A stretch of 64,000 nt of DNA from Adineta vaga. Its lineage: Eukaryota; Rotifera. The notes under the pieces were generated by a model. The model did no database searches and had not been told where the DNA came from. It was given only the letters and a program-made list of their open reading frames with translations. A program made the translations under genes and the position numbers. The number at the start of each line of letters is the position of its first letter. The first letter of the stretch is position 1. The DNA is taken from the NCBI GenBank assembly GCA_021613535.1, contig CP075495.1:3224001-3288000 (forward strand). Direction: 5' to 3'. Below are positions 11,452 through 22,559 of this stretch, piece by piece.

Positions 11452-12432
11452 TCATTTACGATTGTTGCGCAATCGTTTTTTGATTGGTATACTTTCTTCT
11501 GAAGCTGAAAAGAATGGTGGTGATTCACTATCATCACTTGAAGTGATTACATCTTGTGTTGGACCACGTCGTTTCATTTCATTGTTGTTCGTTTGAGTGG
11601 ATTGATCATTGAAAGATTTTGGTTCAGGTAAAATATATTGAAAATCTAATTCTGTTTGTAACGTTTCATCGTCTCCAAATGATAATAACCATGTACGCAA
11701 TTCATCAATCTACATATGAAAATCGGATATAGAAATATAATCTCGATTTAAATTTAATACTCACTTTACGACGATCATCATTACTAAATGTGTAAGAAAA
11801 ACTACTTTGTGCAATGGGTTTATAGTTTCTATCATCTAGACCATCAAATATCAGCCTACAAAAGAATTATAAATTTACTTTAACAATCCAACAAAGTGAA
11901 ATTAAACCTACCAACTATAATAATTTGAAGATTTCATTTGAATACAACCACTTTCCGGTTTATAAGGTGTAATCTATTTGACACAAATCAATTAGAGATA
12001 TTGTCTTACAAAAGATGACTCACTTTCATACGATGCAAACGTATTATATATCCAATTTCAATATCTTTAGGAAGCTCAATCATACCAGCAAATGATTCAC
12101 GATATAAAAGACAACTGACACCTTTTGGACCTAAAATAAATTTAAAAAATACATGAAAAACTTCTACATCTTCAATTTTACCTTTTCCATACGATGTTGG
12201 ATCACATATACCTAATAACATGCAATTATCATTGATTTCACGTCGAAATTTTACAACACCATAAAAACACCATTTAGCACCACTTGGTTGATCCAATTGA
12301 TATAATTCTTTTATTGTTTTATATTCATACTATGTAACAATAATGATGATATAAACCATTTAGTTTTCTTTTATCACATACTTTCTTCGGTAGTTCATTT
12401 GTAGTCACAGTTGTTAATTGTCTGACTGGCAT
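11452..12432 (-). CDS. POT1: POT1-like telomere end-binding protein with a single OB fold
   Basis: Five exons (12432-12382, 12329-12024, 11973-11912, 11855-11765, 11709-11452) with GT-AG introns restore one frame of 255 residues. The order of motifs follows the first OB fold of POT1: YEYKTIKELYQL, CFYGVVKF, a DPTS turn, GVSCLLYRESF, IELPKDIEIGYIIRLHRMK, then ITPYKPESGCIQMKSS and a closing helix DDRRKIDELRTWLLSF. Residues equivalent to the human DNA-contacting Phe, Tyr and Lys positions are aromatic or basic here. POT1 binds the single-stranded telomeric overhang in shelterin. After about residue 195 there is only an acidic Ser-rich tail ending KKRLRNNRK, with no second OB fold or C-terminal TPP1-binding region. 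A possible extra first exon (MSKMLF, 12784-12767) splices in frame to the same acceptor. Confidence 0.8.
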
Positions 12433-12918
12433 TTCAATCTAAAAAAAGAAAACAGAAACAAAATCAACCAAAAAGAAAACACAATAAATCGAGTGATGAT
12501 TTGACGTTTGTTGTTTTATAAATTCTTGCCAAAAGCAGAATATAACAAGAAGAGTATGCAATGCAAAAAAAAACGAAAAGAAAAAAAGAGTGAAGAGAAA
12601 TAAAGCTTGAATCAACTAACAAGAAACGTATTGTACAAAATACCTTTCTAACTTGTTCGTTCGATTGAACAGAGAAAGAGAAAACAAAACACATGATTGA
12701 GCAAAATATCGAATGTACAAGTACATGTATAGAAATGATAGAACTCAAACAAACAAACAAACATACAAATAGCATCTTTGACATAATTGCTCGTACAAGA
12801 AAGAAAGAAAAAGAGAAGATAAACAGATAGGCACCACCGGTTTAAAAAATTGTACTGTTCGATAGATGAGTTAACTATTTAAATGGATAGAATAGTTATG
12901 TTGTTGTTGTTGTTGTTA
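12433..12918. other. POT1 upstream region and folliculin 3' flank
   Basis: A pyrimidine tract ending TTTTTTTAG abuts the POT1 leader (about 12439). A long hydrophobic open frame on the minus strand (12464-12784) is probably not a protein, but its first six codons could be an alternative POT1 first exon. A (TTG)n run at 12897-12917 adjoins the folliculin stop codon. Confidence 0.4.
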
Positions 12919-14986
12919 TTATTTTAATCTTTGCTGTTGATTATGATCTTGTTTTAATAGACGTATCTGCTTGCGATAGGCTTGTGAAAGACCTTTTTGC
13001 CAAAAACGTATCAATTTTAAATCACTTATATTTTCAACATTGAATATTGTCATTTGTTGACGATCATCTGTTGATAATGTGGATGCTGTTGAACAACGGC
13101 CAAGTTGAAAATAGAGTTTTGCTTTACTAAAAACAATTCATATTCATGTAATTCAACTTTCACATCATTCATTTAATATTCTTACTTTAAATATTTGATC
13201 TTTTGCTGGGTAATAATCGATTCAAAAGCTTCTTCATTCAAATTATTATCTGTAAATAGATCCGTAATTGTTTTTACATAAGTTGGTACTAAAAGTAAAA
13301 TAATTTTTCATTTAATTTTCACAATAAACAAAAATATATACATACTTGGCAATTCTGATCTCGTTGATGGTAATGTTTCTAATTTTACTACACGAAGATT
13401 ATCATCAATATCATCAAGTATAAGTTTTATAATAATCAAAGTACTATCATTCGCATCATCGATTAATGAAGATATCTCATTGTCTAATATCAAATCTGTA
13501 TCATATAAGATCAGATTTGCTGTACAAGATGTTGTTTGGTTTGTTGCTTCAATTAAATGACAACAACCATCAGGTAAAAATAACTATAAAAAAAACAAAG
13601 TCTCAATTCATGAATGACATCATTGTTATTTTTATCTTACTCGAAAGACACTTGCTAAAGCGCGAATTGCATCTTTATTATCAATTCTATTCGTATATTT
13701 CAAAATGATTCGATTTCCGATAACCCAATTATGAAGGATATGTTGTAAATATTTGGTATTATTTAATTGTTTAATAAATAATTCAAATAATTTAAATGCT
13801 TCATAACCATATGAAGAAAATTGATATTGTAAAGAATCGAAATCATCATCATCATCATTATAGAAACCATTATCATATCGTAGAGAATTATCAGCTGTTG
13901 AATATAATGATGTTGATAGAAAACTTGGATTAGGCGTATGATTAGTCGTCAATGTGGATGACATCATATAAGATTCTTGAGTTCGACCTGTAATAGATGT
14001 AGCTGTAATTGTAGTTGTTCGACGTTTTATTACTGAATTAGACAATTCATCATTATCATAAATATCTTTACGTTCTTGTTTTGTTGTTTGTTCTTCAGTT
14101 GGTAATGCATCAAAAAGTGATTCATTAATTGCTGTACTAGCTGTACGTAATATCCAAACAAATAGGGCATGAATACGATATATTAGTTTCGTATCATGTA
14201 CAATATCACTCAGCATTCGTTGTGAAGGTGTACGAGGTGGCGGACGAAAAATATATGTTGCTGTACTTGTTGTTGATGTTCCATTTAAATTTGTATTAAC
14301 TTTAATACGACCCTCTTGTTCATATGTTGCATTAGCATCAAATTGTAACCAATAAACAGCTTGTCGTAAACAATCAGTAAGAATTTTCATTAATGAAAGT
14401 AGATGATATTTATCAGAACATAGATAGCATAAAGAATAGAGACGTTGACTTCCACGAGCATGAAAATCTTTACAAGAAAATGCTAATGAGAGACAATAAC
14501 CATTTTCAGCATCACCAAATATTATTGGAGCATCAACTTCAACAGATTTCTAAGAAAACAAAGACAAATAGATTCCTTCATAATTATATTAACTTACTTC
14601 AATATTTAAACTTCGTACACATGCATTTCGAATATTCTTAAATAAATCTTGATTTGGTGTTGATGGTGATGATATATATAACATATGATTGATTGAGTCA
14701 ATTGTGGAAACAAGAGTACTTTCGGGTGATAATGTACATGACTAAAATAAAACCAATAGATGATTCTTTTTTTTTCTGAAAGGAAAATTTGAGTTTCATT
14801 TCGTTTTACTTTGCATTCACTTTTTCCTTGAGGATTTTCGGATTTAATATATTGGGAATAGAATGTTTTTAAATCTTCATCATCATTATCATTAGCACCT
14901 TGAATAAACGTTCTTGCTTCTGTACATAATAAGATTTGTGGTCCATGTAAGTCGCAAAAATGTTGTAACGCACAAGAGGCATTCAT
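12919..14986 (-). CDS. FLCN: Folliculin
   Basis: Six exons (14986-14810, 14741-14598, 14549-13641, 13583-13346, 13288-13186, 13126-12919) give 592 residues, close to the vertebrate length of 579. The N-terminus MNASCALQHFCDLHGPQILLCTEA matches the folliculin longin start. NACVRSLNIE, PIIFGDAENGYCLSLAFSC and GSQRLYSLCYLCSD follow in the order expected. The C-terminal DENN part carries NWVIGNRIILKYTNRID and ends LKLIRFWQKGLSQAYRKQI. Folliculin with FNIP is the GTPase-activating protein for RagC/D at the lysosome and controls mTORC1 and TFEB. The middle of exon 3 is a long Ser/Thr/Asp-rich insert (about residues 215-330). The frame is intact. The longin-domain arginine finger cannot be confirmed by eye. 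Confidence 0.93.
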
Positions 14987-15161
14987 AAAAACATTAACGT
15001 ATTAAATATTTGAACATATACAGAAAAAAAAGAAAGGAAATGAAATTGGAAAGAGAAATCTAGAAAAGAGGAAAGCAAAAGCAATAAATTAAAATGAAAA
15101 TTTTCTGTTTTTCGTTTTTGAGATTCATTATTTAAAAACAAAACAAACAAAAAACAATGAT

Positions 15162-18034
15162 CTATCGAACAAATAATTTAAAACCATGATATGTATCAAT
15201 AACACGTGGTACTAATAAATGAAATCGCCAACGTTTTATACAATTGAATGTATAAAAAAATGGATAGATAAATAATGATGGAATATATGTAAGAAAATGA
15301 TAAATTAAATGAAGACGTTTTAAAAAGGAATGTTCATTTAAATAAAGATCAACATCAGCATTTGTTGGTTGATGAAAATTAAATTCCGGATAGAAATATG
15401 AAAATGAACATTTCGGTTCGAGATGATTTGCACGCCATGATGCGTTCGAATCATGACTGACTTTGGATGGTTCATTATTCATATTTAATTTCAACCAAAT
15501 TTCAGTAAATATACCTAAACGTACTTGACCTAATTCGATTAATTTTGGCATCTTCTTTTGTCGAGTAAATGTTTGTAAAACAAGAAAAACACTTGGTTTA
15601 CATGAATGTTGAAATGTTTGACAACGAATTTGTTTTAACCATTTAAAGGAATTAAATGTATCAAAGAGAAGAATTAATCGTGATGTTGATGATGAACTTT
15701 CATTTTCACACCACCATTGTAAAAGAAGATTTAATGTCACTTTTTGATTATCTAGAAGAAATAGATTAGAATAGACTTTTTTGTTTTTCTTTTGAAGAAA
15801 ACATTTTTCATTACCAGATAAAATAAGATCACCATTATCACATGTTGGACCAGAAAAATAGAGAAAATAAGTATCATAACTCGTCCATCATGTGTACGAC
15901 GTGCGAAGAATGTTTTTAATTTCGTATCAATAAAATTCATGGAAATACCAGATGAAGAATAATCACAACCAAATATATCAATTAAATTATTTGTCATAAA
16001 ACGTTCGAGATTATTCAAAATATTTGTACAACGTTGACTACTGTCAAATGCTTCTTGTTGGGAAAGAATTTGTACGTTTCGACTAATGAAATATAGAAAT
16101 GAAAAAAAGAACATGTCAAACTGAAATTCAACATTCGTACCTGCTAGAAAACAATCCATTATCACGAGATCTAAAAACGAAAGATTTGTTAAGTATAATA
16201 TTCAGATTTATTACAGTGTTAGAACACATCGAAGCTGATTAGAAGAAGGGTGCAGATGTCTGATTGAATATTACAATACCTTAAGATCATCTGCGATTGA
16301 TTCGATATGTTCGATTCCCAATTCTTTGGTCTACAAGTCAAGAGATATTTTCAAACTACGTATTTCGAGAAGAAATCTGCATAACATATAAAGTTCCGAT
16401 TACGATTAATTTCTAAGATATTTGGCGTGAATATTTTGTGTATGATAGCTCTATTTTTATGATCTATATTACTTTCTTTGTTGTTAGCATTTCTTATTAA
16501 TTTCCTGTATTTTTCTTTTATCTTATGACACTAAGTTCTGACGTAGGACCTAGTAATCTCGATTTATATCCAATAAAAATAGAACTCTGCATGACATGTA
16601 TTCAAAATTAAAATGAACATATGATAATCTTTGTCCTATTTTCTTCTTTGATATTAATCTAAGCTTATGTCAACTCAATAGAACACTACAGTGTAATCAA
16701 TAGTTTTCTTATTTCTTCATTGTAGATCCAAAAATAGAAAGGAAGTCCTTTCCATTTTTTTAGTTAAAATTCGACTTACTCAAATGCTGGTGCTACTAAT
16801 GCATAGCCAATACATGAACCGCCTACAATTGATGTCAATTGTTTGACAAGTGCCAAAATTAAACATTCAAAATGAATAGTTAAAAGAAATAAAACAATTG
16901 AATCCTTTGTACATGTATCATAATGTAATAAACTAATAAAACATGTTAATAATGTTGAACAAACAAGAATTGGCCAAGTAATTAAACCAAAATATCGAAT
17001 ACCTTAAAATATATATTTAAATATGAAGAGGAAAATAGTTATTATTGTCAATTACCTCTTGATGCTAATAATTTAATAAATGAAATTTTATGTTTTTCAT
17101 TATCAATATTCGTTTGAATCATTGTTAAATAACAATCAATTAATTTCTTTGATAACATCCATAATAAACTAAATGTTAATGAACGAAATAGAATCCAAAC
17201 TATACTACTAAGAAAAAATAAAGGAACAACAATAAACCATTCATCATGTAAACGTATTGTATGACCAATAATATAAATACAATGAAATGGTAAAAGATAA
17301 TAAATACATATCATAAAACGTTGAAAAATCATTCGATATGAACTTGATAAATGTAATAGAAAAATCCAACGTTCAAGTGATGTTAACGGAATAAAATAAA
17401 GTTCTATTATTGGTCGAGTTATCATACGAAAAAGAAAACAAAGACATCCAATATATGAATAGAATGTATAATAATTATAAAAATAGATCAAATTAAATGA
17501 TAATAAAAGAAATGAATGAAAAGCACGTAAACGTAATGTAATAATTAAAAGAAAAAATGATAATAGTAAATAATACAATGCAATTGATTGTGATGTTATG
17601 TATAATCCGCATGAAAAACCGATTAATTCTGCTAATTCATTAAAATGAAGAAAATAAAATGTTGTATTATGAAATAAACGTATTAAATGAGATAATATTG
17701 AACAAATGATTGATAAAATTAAAAGTAAATCAAATAAAACTAAATTTGTTGTTGATGAAATAGTACTTGTTCGAAATGTAAATATTGATAATGAAAGACA
17801 TAAGGATAAGAAGAATGATGTTAAAAAAATAAATAGATTTGTTAATAAAGTTGGTAATAAACGTGTTAAGAAAAATAATAAAATATATAGAATAGAAATG
17901 AATATGAATAATCCACGTGATATTATTTCATGATTAGATTGATATTTAACAAAGAAGAAATCATATAAACAAGCAATAAAGATCAGACAATTGGATATAC
18001 ATAGAAATAATCGATCAAAATTTTGAATTAACAT
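15162..18034 (-). CDS. TMEM168: TMEM168 homologue, with one frame break
   Basis: Five exons (18034-17056, 17002-16780, 16170-16141, 16082-15815, 15751-15162) encode about 697 residues, like human TMEM168. Exon 1 carries many membrane segments ending near SFIKLLASRG. Further blocks are GGSCIGYALVAP, the signature FGCDYSSSGISMNFIDTKLKTF, YFLYFSGPTCDNGDL, LLLQWWCENE and the C-terminus VIDTYHGFKLFVR. The family is a poorly characterised multi-pass protein of the nuclear membrane/ER. Within exon 4, close to 15880-15886, the frame of THDGR must shift by one missing base to reach YDTYFLYFSG; both sides are conserved, so this is a real break in the given sequence. The intron before exon 3 is about 610 bases, long for this genome. 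CTTTTTAG touches the start codon. Confidence 0.88.
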
Positions 18035-18178
18035 CTAAAAAGTAAAATTCGAGTTATATGTATATGTATATATATAAATATAGACGTGTTATTTGTTTGT
18101 CTGTTCCATTTTAATATTTCTATATAAAAAAATAAATCATGAAAATTTTCTGTCACTATTTTCTTTTCCTTTATTTTA

Positions 18179-19291
18179 TCATTCAGATACAAGATAATGT
18201 TGTGATCGTTGCATTTCTTCGCGTTTCAAATCCGCTAAATGGCCAATTGTCTGTAAATGTAGAATATGACGAGTAATTATTGAGAACTTTTCACAAACAA
18301 TGAAATAATCATAATGTTCCATTAAATATAACCATAAGAATTCTGTGTATTTAGCTTGAATTCTATATACACAGAGTGTATCAATACAATCATTGAATGA
18401 GATATGTGTCGAGAAAAGTAAAATTACTAATAATAATCGTATACATGTTGAATTACTGATTTGTTGTTTAAAAATTTGCAGAACTATATCTGCTTCTTCA
18501 AGTAAGTTTTTCCCAAAAACTGTTTCGATCAGAAGATTTATTGCTGGCCATAATGGTAAATCATCACATTTAGTTTCAATGAGACTAATTCGTATTAATA
18601 ATCTCATATTATGTTGACATAATGTTAATTGTTGAGTTTCAGAAAATTTTTTTAATTCTGGAATACATCGAAAAAAATCCATTAATGATGCGGAATGTTT
18701 AGCAAAATATTGATAATAATGTTGAATTTTAATTCGTGATTTAATTGGTTGATGACAAATTAATTCATATTCTGTTTTGTCAAAAATAATCAACGGACGA
18801 TAACAATATTCATCGAAAGCATTATAAATATTTCGTACAAAATTCGAATGATTACTATTTATTGAATTATTACATTTGATAGTTAACGTATCAATTGGAC
18901 GAATTAAATTTAATGTCATTTGACGATTGGCTATGATTTTTTCACGTTTCACACGTTTAAGTTCATCGGTAAGAATTAATTCTTTCTTCATTCCAACTTC
19001 AAAACATTTCTTTAATCGACAATACGAACAATCACGACGAGTTTTCATATTAATTGAACAATTTTCACTTAAATATCGACATTGCAATGATGGCAAACCG
19101 AATAAAGCATTACGACGAAAAAATGCTTTACAGCACATACATGTTATCACAGCAAAATTGAAACCTGTCGCTGGTGCACCACAAACCGTACATATTAAAT
19201 CTTTACGAGAGATCGATGTTTCTTTGTCATTATTGACCATGTCGACAATTGACAATTTCTTTTTCGTCATTTTAATTGCAACCGTGTTCAT
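18179..19291 (-). CDS. Nuclear hormone receptor, divergent
   Basis: A single exon of 370 residues. Residues about 34-100 form a nuclear-receptor DNA-binding domain: CTVCGAPATGFNFAVITCMCCKAFFRR with a P-box of CMCCK instead of the usual CEGCK or CESCK, then CRYLSENCSIN, RRDCSYCRLKKCFEVGMKKE as the second finger. The rest (about residues 160-370) is a helical ligand-binding-like region with DLPLWPAINLLIE and TRHILHLQTIGHLADLK. The protein would bind DNA in the nucleus and regulate transcription, but the subfamily is not clear. The lack of introns is notable next to the nine-exon NR2E receptor in the same window and suggests a retrocopy or a lineage-specific expansion; this is inference. Confidence 0.85.
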   Translation of the reverse strand: MNTVAIKMTKKKLSIVDMVNNDKETSISRKDLICTVCGAPATGFNFAVITCMCCKAFFRRNALFGLPSLQCRYLSENCSINMKTRRDCSYCRLKKCFEVGMKKELILTDELKRVKREKIIANRQMTLNLIRPIDTLTIKCNNSINSNHSNFVRNIYNAFDEYCYRPLIIFDKTEYELICHQPIKSRIKIQHYYQYFAKHSASLMDFFRCIPELKKFSETQQLTLCQHNMRLLIRISLIETKCDDLPLWPAINLLIETVFGKNLLEEADIVLQIFKQQISNSTCIRLLLVILLFSTHISFNDCIDTLCVYRIQAKYTEFLWLYLMEHYDYFIVCEKFSIITRHILHLQTIGHLADLKREEMQRSQHYLVSE

Positions 19292-19678
19292 GTGATCAAT
19301 TTGAACATATACAGAGTATAATTGGATTGAGTAAAATAACTTCTCTTCACTGTACGAACAGTAGTATCAACGAATAGAATTACATTGATTCTAACGGCAA
19401 TATTTATGAATACAAATAGACAATGAAATATTTTTGTTACGAGCGACATCTTTTGATATGAAAATTTTCGATTAATTATCGAATAAATTTTATCAATAGA
19501 AAAATTAGTTGTTTTTTATAGAAATATTTGAAAATTTCATCAAAACATTTTCATGATGATTTTCAATTGGTCAATGTATTTTCGTTTACGTGGTGGTAAG
19601 AATACTGCTAGGAGAGAAAAGTCGATTACTTGCTTCTTCTATTCGTTTTTTTTTGTTGGAATTGGAAGATCGATAAAG

Positions 19679-20627
19679 ATGTTTATGAAGATACCATTGA
19701 TTTTACTTGCTTTACTCTCTGTTGTATACAGTCAAGCAGATGATGAAGAATCATTCTTATTCGTTACAAAACAAACAGTCAATCGATTTATTGTACAAGA
19801 TAAAGAATTAACAATTAAATATGGTTTATATAATTCTGGTCCAACGTAGGAGAATCATTTTGTGAAAAGGTTTTTTTTTAATTTATTAAAAGTTGTCTTT
19901 GTCATATTTAGAACTGTTTACAATGTTAATTTAAATGATGTTCATAGTTTTCCAACCAAATCCTATGAATTACTTGTCGGTACATTGAATCCAAAATGGG
20001 AACGAATCAATGCGTATGTCGTTTTTACAAATGAAATATATTCTTCAAGTAAATATCAATGTTTCGTTTTTCTTTTCATTTAGAGGAGCTAATTTAACTC
20101 ATGTTGTTGTTTTGAAACCAAAACAAAGTGGCATTAGTAATAGTTCACATGCAATTGTTACATACCAAAAAAGTGAAAAAAATAGTGACGTTCAAGTAAG
20201 AAAAAAAAATCATTTGATATAAATGTGTAGGTGTATAAATTGAGTAATCAAGAATGAGAATGAGGATTCATTCGTGTCTTACTGATAACCATCTTTATGC
20301 GTTCCCATACGAGACAATACATAGATTCAACTTAAATGAATATTACATTGTAAATTTCATTCTTATAGAGAACTTATTCATCCGAAATTGGTGATGTTTA
20401 TATCATGACAACTCGTGAATATGACCGACGATTCTCATCACATATTGTAAGTCTTAGATATTCGATTGAATTCTTTGGAAAATTTCAATTCTCTTTAGAT
20501 TGATTGGATACTTTTTACTGCTATGGCCAGTCCATGCATCGTTTTTCCATTCTTTCTTTGGTTTAATAGCAAACGCAAATATGAATCATTATCATCGAAA
20601 GATAAATCAACAAAAAAAGGTCAATAG
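19679..20627 (+). CDS. SSR2: Translocon-associated protein subunit beta (SSR2)
   Basis: Five exons (19679-19845, 19912-20013, 20084-20195, 20369-20446, 20499-20627) give about 195 residues. A signal peptide (MFMKIPLILLALLSVVYSQA) is followed by a lumenal domain with LNPKWERIN, NLTHVVVLKP and NSSHAIVTY, the REYDRRFSSH block, a single membrane segment (IDWILFTAMASPCIVFPFFLWF) and a short cytosolic tail NSKRKYES. This is the order and length of TRAP-beta, part of the complex next to the Sec61 channel of the ER that helps some signal sequences insert. I chose ATG 19679 because it gives the shortest complete signal peptide; an in-frame ATG at 19553 would add an unlikely leader. Confidence 0.92.
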
Positions 20628-21206
20628 ATAACTAAACATTGAAAACAAATCAAATAGTTTTGTTTATTCGACGTGCGATATTCTTTTTCTTTTTTCTCTT
20701 CATTTTTGTTTTATTTTCAACTCGTTCTGTCAAAGGTGATTGAGTGTTTGTTTGTTTGTTTGTTAGTAACGTCTGGATGATTATTGTTATTTGTTGCAAA
20801 CAAAGAAACCTTCTTTTGTTGTTTGTTTTTAGACTTGCCGTCGATCTCTTTCTTTTTCTTTATTGTTATTTATGAGGAGATAATAGTGGACAAGATCAGT
20901 TTTAAAGAACACTTTTCTTTTTACTTATACAAACTGCCATAGATTCTACAATATTTTGATGATGAAGAGGATGAGATTGTCTTACTCAATACCATTCGCA
21001 ATCAGCTATATGTCAGGAAATGAAAATCCCTAGAATTTTATAGATCATTTCATCCTCGTATTTTCGTTGGAATCATTCATTGTTACATCTTATCCGAAAA
21101 AGAGACTTCGATCTTTTTCTTACATGGTTTTTCATAGATCTGGAAATATTTCATTTCTCGTTATTTAAAACAAATGAATATTTATTTAATAATATGTATA
21201 TAAATT
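20628..21206. other. Convergent 3' flanks of SSR2 and GPCR
   Basis: Non-coding AT-rich spacer between two genes that end toward each other, including a short (TTTG)n run at 20746-20764. No further gene is seen. Confidence 0.5.
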
Positions 21207-22559
21207 TTAAACTTCAGCTACGTTCAAAGCACCCTTTGATGGTTGTCTACTGTTTAATTGTGAACTGATAATTGTTTCATTACTAAGTCGTTTCGATGAA
21301 TTATTCAATGAATATATACATGTTCGCGGGATTGAACTTGATCGTCGTTGAATAGGATCATTGTGAACTCCATTAAGTAGTTCTTGACCATGTATTGAAT
21401 TTAAACGTATATCACTTCGAGTTTGTCGTCTTCGACGACGTGGCTGATAATTATCATCATTACTTAATTTTGCTTGTATGAAATCGCATACATCACTGAT
21501 AGTTTCAACACTAGCTGCACGAAATTTGGAACCAGCCAAACAATAGAACACAAAATTTGTCTAAATAATAAATAAACAATAGAAATTGAATTTTATCAAC
21601 GAAATGATTTCACTTACTGCTGAACTCATCTGAAGCCAAAGTACTGAAAGATTCGTCATTAAAAAACGTAATTTTAATCGTTTAACATCATGATGTTTCG
21701 GTGGATTTATCTGACGAATATAATCAATAATAGCAGGTGTTGTAAACAAATAAAAACTTAATGAAACAGTAACAAGCATAATTGTTAATTGTTGTTGTTT
21801 TCGATTAAATGAAATCGCATTGATTTGATTATTAGCATTTTCAGGATTCATCAATGTTTTTTGACGCTGTCGTTTTGCCATACATAATTCATAAATAACA
21901 AATAAATTTGCTAATAAAAGTAAATCCGGTACAAAATAAAATATCGTTGGTTTAATGAAACGTATGATTGTTTGATATCGTGCACGAACACCACATTTCT
22001 GTTGAACTTTATCGATTGTATAGATTAAGGGGAATGTTGTTGAAAATAAAATCAATGCAACAAATATAAGAGTATAAATTGATGAACGTGCATTCTCAGT
22101 TGTACAATAACGTTTAGCAAGAAATGGTGAACGTACAGCAATACAACGTTCTAAGGTCATTATAACAATAATCCATACACTACAAAATGTTACAAGATCC
22201 GTAATATAAGTCAGAAGACAATGTGAAATATAGAAATTAATCCAATGTGATGTTGCTAAACTTGTTATATGAACGACAAGAACAGAGATATCAAAAATAG
22301 CTAAATAAGTTATAAAAACACTTGATGATGTATCACGTAAAGAACGACGATTTATAACAATAAGTGCAAGACCATTTCCAACAATTCCACACATAACCAT
22401 AAGAATTTCCAGAATGATAATCCAAAAGTTTACTTTTTGTATAAATTCAGTAATTTCAATTCGAATTAAACTCTCATTTAACATTGGAACGATGGAATTA
22501 TTAGAATTATCTTTATCATTCAAGAAAAAGACGTTTGAAATATTATTTTCATTCATCAT
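21207..22559 (-). CDS. Rhodopsin-family GPCR, peptide-receptor type (orphan)
   Basis: Two exons (22559-21618 and 21560-21207) with a GT-AG intron give 431 residues. The N-terminus is extracellular with sequons (NNIS, NNS, NES). TM1 contains GIVGNGLALIVI with the conserved GN, TM3 is followed by MTLERCIAVRSP (ERC in place of DRY), TM6 lies after RKQQQLTIMLVTVSLSFYLF, and TM7 ends MSSATNFVFYCLAGSKFR, a variant of NPxxY typical of FMRFamide and TRH-like receptors. The 100-residue tail is basic and Ser-rich (RRRRRQTRSD). It should couple a peptide signal to G proteins at the plasma membrane. The ligand is not deducible. The intron falls in TM7, unlike the position in the GPCR at 7337. Confidence 0.87.

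Noticed and set aside
12464-12784. 106-codon hydrophobic minus-strand frame
   Set aside because: Composition follows AT-rich leader DNA; only its first six codons may serve as an alternative POT1 exon.
16290-16325. tRNA-like T-arm sequence (GTTCGATTCCC) in the long TMEM168 intron
   Set aside because: The bases on either side cannot form the 5-bp T stem or a 7-bp acceptor stem, so no cloverleaf is possible.
17706-17933. Lys/Asn-rich plus-strand frame
   Set aside because: Antisense shadow of the membrane segments of TMEM168.
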